Shown here piece by piece: positions 49,201 through 61,200 of a stretch of DNA of 64,000 bases. The first letter of the stretch is position 1. Each line of letters starts with the position of its first letter. The DNA is taken from positions 5,471,501-5,535,500 of the forward strand of contig NC_066316.1 of the NCBI RefSeq assembly GCF_022539315.1, read 5' to 3'. Under the pieces are notes generated by a model that was not told the origin of the DNA, made no database searches, and worked only from the letters and a program-made list of their open reading frames with translations. A program made the position numbers and the translations under genes. The DNA comes from Serinus canaria (taxonomy: Eukaryota > Chordata > Aves > Passeriformes > Fringillidae).

Positions 49201-52200
49201 TTATGTGTCACTGCAGTCTGTATTCTCAGGCAAACTGTCCCCACAGCAAAGGCAGGGCAGCAGGCCAGAACCTTTATTAGACACTTGGTCTGCCTTGCTA
49301 AAGGTGATGTGTGCATCCAGCACAGCAAAATGGGAGCTGCCTTTTCATGTATAGTTTCATAGTTTACTATGAAAAGAAACTGAAGCAAGATACTTGTAGA
49401 GTTTCTGGAAGTGGCCTTTAGCTGGTGTAAATCACCTTAACTATTGTCTTTAATGAAGTGAGCTTATTAATACCAGCTGAGAATCTTGCTTTATTTCTCC
49501 TGAGTGAGATGCTAGGGAGAAGTTTGCGTTCATTTCAGTCTCAAGCCAGTAGAAAGAATTCTGTTACAGTCTCCATTCCTTTCTTTGATTCTCAGTTTAA
49601 TTTTTAGCTTAGTGGGGTGATTGGAAGCTATGCATTGGTCATGGTATTTGTAAATGAGTATGAGCAGCCCCAGGAATGTAGCATACAGTTATGTCTGGTG
49701 GTACTTTAAGAGGCTCACTTGGATTTTTTTCCCCTTTTAATTAATAAAATCTTGCCTAAATTTCTCGATATTTTAAACTGGTGTTGTTGAGTTGAATGTT
49801 CTGACATCCATCTGCATGGTGTTTAGCATTCTTACGTTAATGCAATGATGATTTTCAGACTTTTGGAGCTCCCTGGCTAACAGCAAACCCCCGGATCCTT
49901 CACCTCCCTGTAGGCCTGTGCCTTTGGACAGTGCTCGCAAAGACTCACGCCAGCTCTGCCTTATAAATGGAGTGCATTCTATACGAACCAGAACGCCTTC
50001 GGAGCTGGAGTGCAGCCAGACCAACGGAGCGCTGTGTTTCATTAATCCCCTCTTCTTAAAAGTGCACAGCCAGGATGTCAGTGGAAGTCTGAAAAGGCAG
50101 AGCCCGAGAACTCCAGACGTGAATGGCACGGCGAGGCCTCGCTCCCCCCCTCCCCGGCCACCACCTCCTGCTATTAATAGCACCCTCAGGAGCCCACAGA
50201 TTTCCAGGACTATAAAGCAGGCGAGCATGCCAGAAACAGTCAGCCATAAGAAGGAGAGGGGCTCGGATTTGCTGCAGAACAAGCCCACCCCGATTCCGCC
50301 TCCTCGGCTGAAGAAGCAGGCGGTGTGCTCCGAGGCAGACAGTGCCTCCAGGAGCGCGGCCCCGCTGCGGCCCCGCTCCGTGTGCGTGCCCGAGGCAGCC
50401 GCGGCTCCTCCGCGTGAAACCCTGCCAGCCCTGCCCCAGCCGGCTCCAGCGGCTCCCAAAAAGACGCCGGCTGCCATCTCTGAGTCACACATCCCGTGGA
50501 ATGGAGGCCGGCAGAGACTGAGCGACATGAGCATTTCCACCTCCTCGTCTGACTCCCTGGACTTCGATCGGAGCATGCCGCTCTTCGGCTATGAGGGGGA
50601 CACCAACAGCAGCCTGGAGGACTTTGAGGGGGAAAGTGACCAGGAGAGCATGGCACCCCCTCTGAAGCCCAAGAAGAAAAGAAGCAGTTCGTTTGTTATC
50701 CCCAAGATTGTGAAATCTCAGCTACGGAAAGTCAGTGGAGTTTTCAGTTCCTTCATGACCCCTGAGAAAAGGATGATTAAGAAAATTGCAGAGATGTCCC
50801 GGGACAAACGTACCTATTTTGGATGCTTAGTGCAGGACTATGTCAGCTTTCTCCAAGAAAACAAGGAGTGCCATGTTTCCAGCACTGATATGCTGCAAAC
50901 AATTCGTCAGTTCATGACCCAAGTCAAGAACTACTTGTCCCAAAGCTCCGAACTTGATCCCCCAATCGAATCACTGATTCCTGAAGACCAAATAGGTAAG
51001 AAACACTGTCCTGTGTTTTGGGGGAAGGTGAAAATGTGTAATCTGTGTTTATAGTGATAGTCTTTGTCCTGTTCAGAATGGTGGGACTAACTTGGCTAGT
51101 AGACCTTGAACCACTGAGTATTTGAGTCTTTAAACAGCCTCTCCCTCCATTCCCCACCCCAAATCACATTGTCAGCTTGGAATGATTACACCATGAGGTT
51201 GTTCATAAGAAGTTATCCTTAAAATAGGTGCAATGTGGACTTTTTTATCTGTGATTATTACTTTTTTTACCTGCTTTACTGTTGACAATAGAGAATCCTT
51301 TATTTGCTGGCACACATGTATTTTTCTCTGAATTGGACTGACATAGTTCTCAAGGTTTGGTCTAAAACTGCCAAATCTGACCATACGAATTGTAGTTATA
51401 GAACTAGAATTTATTCAAAACCAATGACATTTAAGAGCCGAGAGACATTTTATGACAACTTAGTTTTGAAATAAATCTGATTCCTCCAGACATTCTTAGT
51501 CACTTCTAAAAAAGCTGCACTGTCCCTGCACTTGAAACTAAATAAAAACCTATGTAAGAGTTTTAGAAAACAAACGCGTGCAGGAGACAGAAGGGGCTGT
51601 TGTTTTCTGTAGTTTTCTGTACTTCTCTGTTAGATGTGTTTGTGAGTGGTTATGGATGAGCTATATGTTTTACCAGGAGAGAGGGATTTGTGTATCCAAA
51701 AAAGTGAAATCGTTGCTGCATAAATCTCACCGCCTCTCTTGCAGAGTCTGAACAGTATCTGTAAAAGAGCCTGTAAGCCACATTTAGGAGGTAAACACGC
51801 CTCAGGGCAGAATACTTTCCTTGTGAGCTCACTTCAGTCCTAATTTGTTTGTTTTTCTCCCTACCCCAGTGTCCCAACAGTTGGCTCAGTGTAAAATTGG
51901 CAGATACTTCCTTCCCTGGGACTAGAGGGTAATTTTATATTGACATTCTGTCTGTCCTTGACCAAGATGAAGTGTTCTCACATAACCTCAGCTGCATTTA
52001 CACAGGGTCAAGCAAAAGTCACAAGGGCTGCTAAAGCAAATACAAAAATGTAAAAAGTCTCCCCAGTATTGAGACTCAAAGACATGTAATGTTCTCTCTA
52101 TAATAATAAAGACTGTAAGGTGGGTGTTACATGGAAGAAAAAGCACCAAATTAAGCAGGGGATGGAGGTGCATTTTTGTCTGCATTTCTGTAGGGTGCTG

Positions 52201-55200
52201 GATGTTTGACAAAGCAATACAGATCGAGTTTGGTTGTAATTTTGTGAAAGCCTGGTTTGTTGTGTACTTTTCATTTCACAAGGGTGTGGTTTAGTCAGAC
52301 TGTGGGTCTCCCAAGACTGGAAAAAATGTCTGCTATTAACTGTTTCAGACTCTGGAGCAGCATAAACTATGAAGTATAACAACTAAAACTGCCCTGGTTT
52401 TCTTCAGCAACAGAAAGTCTGGTTTGGATCATGTGACTAAACACAATTAATTTATAAAGTGGGCTGGTTTAAACAAAGAAAGAACTTGCTTTTGAATCAT
52501 CTACTGCCTTTGGCTTGAGCCAGCAAACAACTGCAGTGGATCAGGAGCATCAGATGTTGCTGATCTAAGTATATAACTATGTGATGGCAAAATTTAGTCA
52601 TCCCTATGGAGAGCTTTTTATGAAGTAGAGCCCTGCCTGTTGTCCATAGTTCTCCTTGACTATTTCAATATGGAATTTGCAGCCCAAATTTTAACTTTGT
52701 GAGTGGTTGTTTATCCTCTCTTGTGCGTTCACACTTCAGTGGTGCAGTTTTTTCCTCCAGCGTGTCAGCCTGATGCTGGATGTGTGCTTCTGGGATAATG
52801 CTCCTCCTTTCTGAGTCATTCAGGCTTTGCTTTAACCCTCTTTTGTCTCCTGAACTTCAGTACGTGCTGGAACAGCTCCCCCAGGTTTAGTGAAGCCCTG
52901 CGTGTTTGGAACTTCTTTCAGTGTCTCCATAATGATCTTTTTCATCATGTAGCTTTTCTTCTAGAACTGCATCATGGACTCTTGCAAGCAAAAGACTTCT
53001 GCAGCAGCTCTTTTTAGCTTCCCAGATAGGGGTCCCATCAAACTGTTAAGCTTCTGCAAAATCACTGGGAAAATACCCTTCAGGGTTTCTAGTCCTGACA
53101 GATGCCTCCTAACCTTAGCACGGTAGGCTGTTCACCCTCCCTGAAGCAATGGGGCTCCCAGTGTTGGCACAGAATCAAGAGTAAGGCTCATGGCTCTTTA
53201 TTGTTTAAGGATGAATGTAATTTATTTTTTTAAAAGACATCCACACCTCAATCTGTATCCACAGAATAAAGACTGGTCTGAGGAGACCCTGTTAGTGCAG
53301 AGCTGCTTGATCAGCAAATGTTTGGGAGTTTTTCTTTGTCTTTTCATCTTTTCCTGGCTTTGAACTGAATGGAGTCAAGTTGAATGCTGTCACCTTGCCA
53401 AGTGGGATCTAACATCTGACATCTAAACAACTTCATTCTCAGTGCCCAAATCTGGACCTGAACCAAGAAATTACTGTTTTAAACCACTTGTCAGTAAGGT
53501 ACTAGCTGATCATGTGGGAACATCCCTAAACAATACCATCTATTATTTGTTTTGGTATTTTTAATATGTTAGGGATATTTAAATGCTGAAGGTTAAAGAA
53601 GCTTGGAGAGAATGTGTTGGTCCCTTACTGGCAGTCCATGCCTCGTTGAAGGGCCTTGGGTGTATATAGAGGAGTTGCAGGCAGACAGAGCTGGACCCCC
53701 ATGGTACTTCTCCAGTGTCTGTCTTGTTTGACAGCCAGCCATGGATACTTGGGTTCTCAGTGCAGTGTTCTGTGCATGCTCCATAGAACACTATTGGTTG
53801 GTGCATGCTGCTTATGGTTATTATGGCAAGACAGCATTTCCCTTGTTTGTTTATATGGAAGGTGCACAGAATTAGATCTGTGGGTCTTAAAAAGGTTAAG
53901 CAGCAGCCCACCCCAGATCCACTCTTCTTCATTAATCCAGTTATCCTTCTGAAGGAGCTGGAATGGTATGTCACTATTTCTGCTTGAAAAACTCATGCCA
54001 GCTGGTTTTTTCACTATGTAACTTTTTAGGTGCTTGTGCATTTGTTCTGCGGTCCTGTCCTTCATCATTGCATCTTTTCATGTTGAGCTCAGTCTTACAA
54101 ACACGTCCCTCAGTGCACCTCGTTTCACCACAGGAGTGACAGGACAGGGCAAGAAGGAAGCAGTGGTAAAAGTACTGAGCAGAGGCAGGGGGCCAGGTTC
54201 TTTTTCTGACCATCCCTTGGATTTCCTTTGTGACTTTTTCCCTGCTTCTTTTCTTTCCTGCTACTTCAAGAGAAGACATGTGCTTACCAACAGTTATAGC
54301 ATGAATTTCAAGTAACTCACAGCTGCTTAAAGCAGAGCACACCTAGCTCAGATAGCTGTGTGATTTTTTTTTTGCGTGTGCTTTTTTGTAGGTCAGATGA
54401 GGGGAGGCTTACTTTCATCCCTAATTGCTAGGTCTCTGCTACCATTGCCTGTAGATCAGGCACCTCTGTTTTCAGGGTTGTGCTGATTATCAAGGCATGT
54501 GGGCTGTGTGAGGTCTTACTGTCAAGTCCTGGTCCTGTGGAGGAGATTGCCATGTCTGCACCCACCAAGAGATGGATGCTTGGCCATCACGCTGTGGTAT
54601 TCCAAAGCAACTTTCAGCTCCCAGGCAGTGTGACCTGTGCAGCACTGGGCCTTTTTGTGGTGGTTCTCAGGCTCAGTCTGCTGCTGACCTCTGATTTCCC
54701 TGATGAGTGGTTTGGCCATGGTGAACAGGCTTGAGTGTAAATTGAGGGACTGGAATCTGACAGTCATGTCAGTGGAGCAGCAGTAGTTGGTTGATAGGTA
54801 GCAGGGAAACAGAGAGCCTGGAAAAGGTGAGAGCGTGCCTAGAATTTGAGGAAGTGAGGGTTGTAAGGAGGCTGTGTAAGGACACTGGCAATGACTAATA
54901 TGTTGTCCTGTCTAGATGCAGACTTGTGTGGTTGGCAGCAAAACAAAAATAGCATGTCAGCACAGGATACAGATGTGTTTCCACAAGTTACAACGAAACT
55001 AGCTGGCTGGCCTTTACAATTCATTTATCAAAGCACTTCCAGTTCCCATTTTGAGGCTACAGGCTAATTATAAGCATTTCAGGAATGATACACTGTGTTC
55101 AGCTCATATTATATTCAGTTTAAAAAAAGTTATCTGAAGAGTATCTGTTTTGGTTTTGGAGTGGTAAGCATCCTGGGAGGATATTTGAAAACATGCATCT

Positions 55201-58200
55201 GAAATAAACAGAATTTTTGTTGCTGATTTGGACCTTAAAACTATGCAGAGGTGTTAAGGTAAAAAATAAGACTTCAATTCACAACTTAGATAATAATTTG
55301 CCTGGGAAACCCTCATATACTTTTTTGTGGCCATTAGAAGTCAAACAGTGAAAACTGCTGCTAGCTGAGAATTGGTTTGTGGGATCTTACCCAAAAACAC
55401 CTTCATCTGAAAGTGGCCAGAAGCAGCACTGCTGAAGAAAGGGTCACTGGCTGGGGTGGTCTGGCCCCAGAACTGCTCATAGGTGCCAAGACACTGAATA
55501 TTGTTCTAAGATTCAAATCATAAGAAGTGCTGTCCTACCAGGCTTTAATAATAATATAATTTTTTGTAAGCTTTGTATTTGTTATGGGTGTTACTGTTGA
55601 CCATTAAAAAAACACTCCAGCCCTTATCAATCTTGTTGCTGTTAGCCTCACCAGCTTGTTAGATTTTGCCACTTTTTCATTTGAGGGCAGAACTCAGTGG
55701 TTCTCACATGTGTGCCAAGAAAAGGTTGCATGTTGTTTTGAGGGATTTTTGTGTGTGGTTTGAAGGATTTTTGTTTGTTGTGGTTTTTTTCTTTGTTTTG
55801 TTTTGCCTGTGTGGAGCTTTGAGCACAGCCACGAGTTACATGATCCCTTCCTCTGTGCTGCTTCAGAATTATTTCAGGTTTCCATGGAAACTGTGGAAAT
55901 ATGATGGAATTTCAAAGCAATTTCCAGGCACTGCTCTTGGATCATCTGACAAAATAGAAAATGTGAAAGGAGCCTCCTTGCCATCTTGCTGTAAAAATCT
56001 GCATGGTTCATCTGTGGAAGTGGCAGTGCCTTTCAAAGGGTTGAGGGCAGAAACCCTGAGCCTTCCAAGGAGCCTGGCCCCAGCCCAGGTCTGCAGCTCT
56101 GGGGAGGAATTTTGTCTCCCAGCAGTACCCAGTTCCTGTGGGACCTGGGGAAGCCCTGCTTCTGCCTCCTGTTCCTGTACAGGATCAGTCACATCCAGAA
56201 ATACACTGAGTTTCTCGAGGCTCCTGTGAACAGATGTTGTGATGACCCCTCTTTATGGAGATGAAGGATGGCTTCTGCTCCGTATTCATCTACAAAACTT
56301 CCAGTTAAGAAGCCTGTGAGAGTTCAGCTTTCATGGGGATAGAGCTCTCTCACTTTGCATGATGTTTAGCAGCACCTACTGCTTTAATAAACAAGACAAG
56401 GTGCTTGGACTGCACAGTGCAGAGGTGTTCCTCTTACAAGCAAAGCAGTTGGAAAATATCAGGTAGTAGAAATAAAGAAAGTTGAATTGTCAAAAAATAG
56501 TCCTCAGTGAGGATAGCAAGGAATGATTTGTACACTCTAGAATAGAAATTTACCTTGTCATTGTACCCATGAGTGAGACTCATGTGTTTTTCTTGGTGGA
56601 AAATTGTTTCTGCAATTGTTTGTGCCCCATGACCCCTGAGGATTGCTTTGATGGCAGGGAGAGGCAGTTTCTGTCTCTGTGCAGAAGGTTGATGCTTCTA
56701 TTTACCTGGCTGGTTTGGTGCTGATTGTGTGGCTCTGCCAGGTACAGTAGATAAGGATCAGTCGTTTGAAGTATTGCCACTTGCTAAGGTTGCTAACTGA
56801 GGGCTCTGGTCTGGTGGGAAGCTGGATCCAGCCCTGGCTGCTGTGTGAGAGGCCACCAAGAACATGTCTCAGACTGATCATGCTTTTTCTAGAGGCTTTA
56901 CTGACAAGCACAGAAAAAATGCTACATATGAAGTCAAGGCACCATAGGAGGAGAAGTGTGTGTGTGAAGGGTGTTTATATGGGAAAGAGAGGGAGGAGAC
57001 CCAAAAAGAAAAAGAGCTGGACACAAGAATATGATAAATGAAAGAAAAGAGCAATAAAACAGAATAATGCTTGTTTGGAGAGAGTGTGTGTGTGTGTGTA
57101 AAAGAGGGAGAGTAGGGAGAAAAGAAAAAGAGGCTGTAGTCTAAAAAAACCACAGAAGTACAGGCAAAGAATCTGGGACAGGCATAAGGTTTAATGAAGC
57201 TGTAATGAGTCACTGTAACTAAGAAGAATGTCCGCTGGTAATTTGTGTAAACGTGACACAGCCAGGTCTCTGTGTGCTCTCAGTCCTTGTGCTCCTCTGG
57301 TCCATCTGCCTGCTCTAGGCTCTGGTCCTGCCCCACTCTGCTGCAGGGATGGCACAGGAACATTCCCTACCGTGGTACAAATAATCGAAGTAACTTAAGA
57401 ACTAATGTAAGCTGTGTTGCCATAAGGATGCTGAGAAAGGAAATTAGCTTTTAAAGTAAAAGTTTGCAGAGAAAGTGTTGAGCAAAGAGCTTTCTCTGTT
57501 GACACAGTCCATACTATGTAAATGGAGAATGAGGGTTACAGAAAAACTGGAGTAGAACAAGAATTAAAAATAAGTCCTGAGGTTAGCAGTTACAGTGCTA
57601 TATGCATACAATTGCCAAAGAACTTCAAACTTGATGACAAAGCTGTATATAAGCTTGTGTGATGAAATCTGAAGCTGGACAAACACAGCTTGGTTTTCAG
57701 TTATAGTTTAAAGCCTGTAATCTGCCCAGCTTCATAAAGATCCTGACAAAGTTGAGCCAAGTTTTAGGAAATCTTCGTTGAGTTATAGTTTCCAGTGGAA
57801 ACTATGCAAAAAGGACGGGATTTAATGCCAAAGGAGACAAAAATTATGATTTTGACTGTCTTTCACATTAAGTTTGGGAATTAAAGTCCAAACTTAAAGT
57901 TAAATAAAACTTGCAGACTTCCAACAAAAGAAAAACTTTAGTAGACCCACAGCTTTTTTTTTTGTTTGTTTGTTTTTTAACTATCTGTATTCTGTCTGTG
58001 TGGGTGTGAGTTTTTTTATTTACCACATTGCCAGAAATGACAATTCAGTACGGATTCTGCTCTGCCTCCTGTTTTCGTGTAAACAAACATCTGGAATCTC
58101 AGCTTTTGTAATAAATGGGCCTTAGAAAGTAAGTTTTGCTGGACAGGGTCTCTTCAGGGAATGTTGTGTTAATGCTGGCTCTGCTTTAGAGGGGGAAGTC

Positions 58201-61200
58201 AGCTGGATTTGTGTTTTCCTGTTGCAGATGTTGTGCTGGAGAAGGCCATGCATAAGTGCATTCTGAAGCCGTTGAAGGGTCACATTGAAGCGATGTTGAA
58301 AGAGTTTCATACCACAGATGGTTCCTGGAAACAACTGAAGGAAAACCTGCAGCTGGTGCGGCAGAGGAATCCTCAGGAACTGGGTGTGTTTGTCCCAACA
58401 CCAGACTTTGTGGACGTTGAAAAGATTAAAGTCAAGTTCATGACTATGCAGAAGATGTATTCACCTGAAAAGAAAGTCATGCTGCTGCTGAGAGTTTGCA
58501 AATTGATTTACACTGTTATGGAGAATAACTCAGGTATGGTGCTTCTGGTAGTTCAGGTTCACTGATATTTCATACCTGATGTTGTCCTTTAGAGAAATCA
58601 GCCCATCTCATTCTGCAGACAGGTCTAGTGCTGAAGCTCTTGTAGCTTCTCCTTGCCCTTTTGAATTCTTGCTCTCTGCTTCTGACCTGCTGTCTCTGAC
58701 ACATCTGTCTGCATATCTTAAAAACTCAGTCTGAAGCAGACTGACAGCAGTTGACATAGGTGGAGTGCCAGCTTCAGGCAAGGTTAATTAGAGAAGCCCT
58801 CCCATGGTGCAGGAAGGACCCTCCTGATTTCTGAACTCCTTCTCAGAGAGGAGCCTGGGTGCAGCTGGATTCAATCTTAGCCCAGACTTTGTCAATGGTT
58901 TAAAATCCAAGGAATTAGAGAGGTGTGATTGAACCTTTGTACAACTCGATCCTACAAGATTAAGAATGACAAACCAGATATAGTCATATAAAAATGAATT
59001 ACTTATAATAAATTATTAGACCAAAAAGATCTTAATCTGAATTATTTACTACACAGTGTAAAAGTAAAAGCTACTAGTATAGTCTAGTATAGTGTAATGC
59101 ACTATTTCAAAACAATTATAATAAAGAAATTATATTAAAGCTAGCAAAAAGACCAAAAACAATTACTGAGTAGAGATTGATGTTTCTTAATCGGGGGGGA
59201 AAATCTCTTTTGCTCAGCCTCCAGGAGTGGCTGTGAGGAGTGTTCCCACCCAAGGGAGGAGTCTCCACACACACTTCCAGAAGGGAAATATTAGAAGATC
59301 CTGCCATTTGAATGAAGGACTGGACTTTCAGAGTACACAGTGATTGACTGTCAGCCACATATCTCCATGCCAGCTGTGTCAACCTCTGTGTTTTTAGATA
59401 AGGATACCTTATTTTATTTGCCACATTGCTGTTTAACTTTGTGGTTGATGAGTCAGGCTGGGTTTAGCATAATTCAACACCAAAATCAGCATGACACCAC
59501 TTCTTAGTTCACCGCTGATAACTTTGCCAAACAGAGCATTGTTTTACCTCATTTCAGCCAGAGCATCCTTCAGGTGTGAAGCAGTTGAAAAAGAGCAGCT
59601 TTCCTTAACTGTAGGCTTTTCAAATTGCCTGGCAGAAAGGCTGTCCTGTGAATTTAACACTGATTCTAAATGAGTATTTTTCTGCAATTTGTAATATAGG
59701 TAACGTGGTATATTTAGCTATTGTAATTCAATAGCTTGTATGCAATATGACAACTACAATGGTTTCATCTTAATGGGTGGAGAAAAGCAGCCTCTAATCC
59801 ACAATTTTTGGCTTGCTGTGCCACTGAATGTTCTCATTTGGACACTTTCTGTCATGGTTTTGGAACAGAAATGACATCTATTTCTGCACTGTAGCAAGAA
59901 TCCAAAAGCACCTTTGAAACTTAAATACTGAAATGGCACTACAGGCCAGTCAAGGCCTGCTGAGCAGTCAGTGGTCCAAGATGCTGTGCTGGTTGGCATG
60001 AATTTATAGGTGCAACTCTGACCTTCTCACTTGCACACTGCTATGACAGGTCATGAGCTAAGGTGTAGCAAACCTGTGGTAGTGGGAGATTCTTTCCCCC
60101 TAAGTGAGTATAAGCTGCTGCAGGTGCTTGGCAGTTTTCTTGCTAAGGAAGCACTGCATGTGCAGCTGGGTCTGCTGCAGATCAAGAGACCTACTTTCTT
60201 TGGAGATTGGAAATGAGTGGTGAAAGCTTGTGGCTGTTAAAGCCCCCCAGGTACTTTTACAAGATTTAGGACTGGGCTCCTACCCAGCTTATTATTGTGT
60301 TTCAAAATTCTGCGTTTTTAAAGTGGATATAGAGATCTTGGCCTGAAGTTCTGTAACCTCATCTCTCTGTGACATTATTGCATTGAGTAAGGTATTTCCA
60401 ACATGCAGAAAGAAAATACTGAGAGGCTGCTGCTGGTTAAGTGCTGCACTGGGAGACTTGGGCTGAGATGTGGCAAGTGCTCATTGGGCTGTGTTATTTT
60501 GTCATGTGAGGTTTGTCAAACGTGGCATTGAGCCAGCAGCTGTTTGAGTATCTATCCTTCCAGCCAGGCAAGTGTGGTAGCTGGAGCATGTGCCTCAGCT
60601 GGTGTCACTTGAGTTTCACCAGAGTCATTAGTTGGCTCCTGCTCTGGGCCTGAAGTTCTGAGTGACCTTCACATCCATCCCGCAGTGAGCACTGTTTTGC
60701 CTTAGAGATTTGGCCACATTGGGATTTCTGAACAGAAAGTCAAAATGCAGGAAAAGTGCCAGGAGCACAGGCAGGCCTAGGTACAGCACAGTCTTTGTGG
60801 ATCACTGTCACTCCAGGTCCTTACAGTCTCTCCCCATCTTTTCTGTAGGCTCCCTTCAGGTGCAGCACTTGGTCTGTGTAGAACACCTCCCTGGTGTTTT
60901 TGACATATTGTCTGTCAAGGAAATGAGTTTTCTTGTCAAATCTAATAGGCTTTTATATTCAGGCTTTTCTGCTGTGGGATTCATGTTCAGAGACTGGTAT
61001 TTGTGTCTGGATGCTTCCAGAAAGTGGATGCCGTCCCTGGATGTATAAGGAAAATGCCTATTCATCACCTCCTAGGCAATGGTAGCAGTGCAGGTGAAGG
61101 TCAGGCCAGACTGGCATGGCAGCCTTTTCAGCAGTTCACCACTTGAGCTGCTGCCAGGGTGAGCCCAGTCTCTAAATTTCCCTTGCATGCCTCAAGATGT

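Noticed and set aside
49773..50576. 267-codon open frame on the minus strand
   Set aside because: It is the shadow of the large RIN2 exon on the + strand, which has clear family conservation and splice sites.
55666..56229. 187-codon open frame within a RIN2 intron
   Set aside because: It begins with a TTG, has no recognisable domain, repeats hydrophobic Phe/Val from T/G-rich low-complexity DNA, and lacks convincing splice borders in phase with the neighbouring exons.
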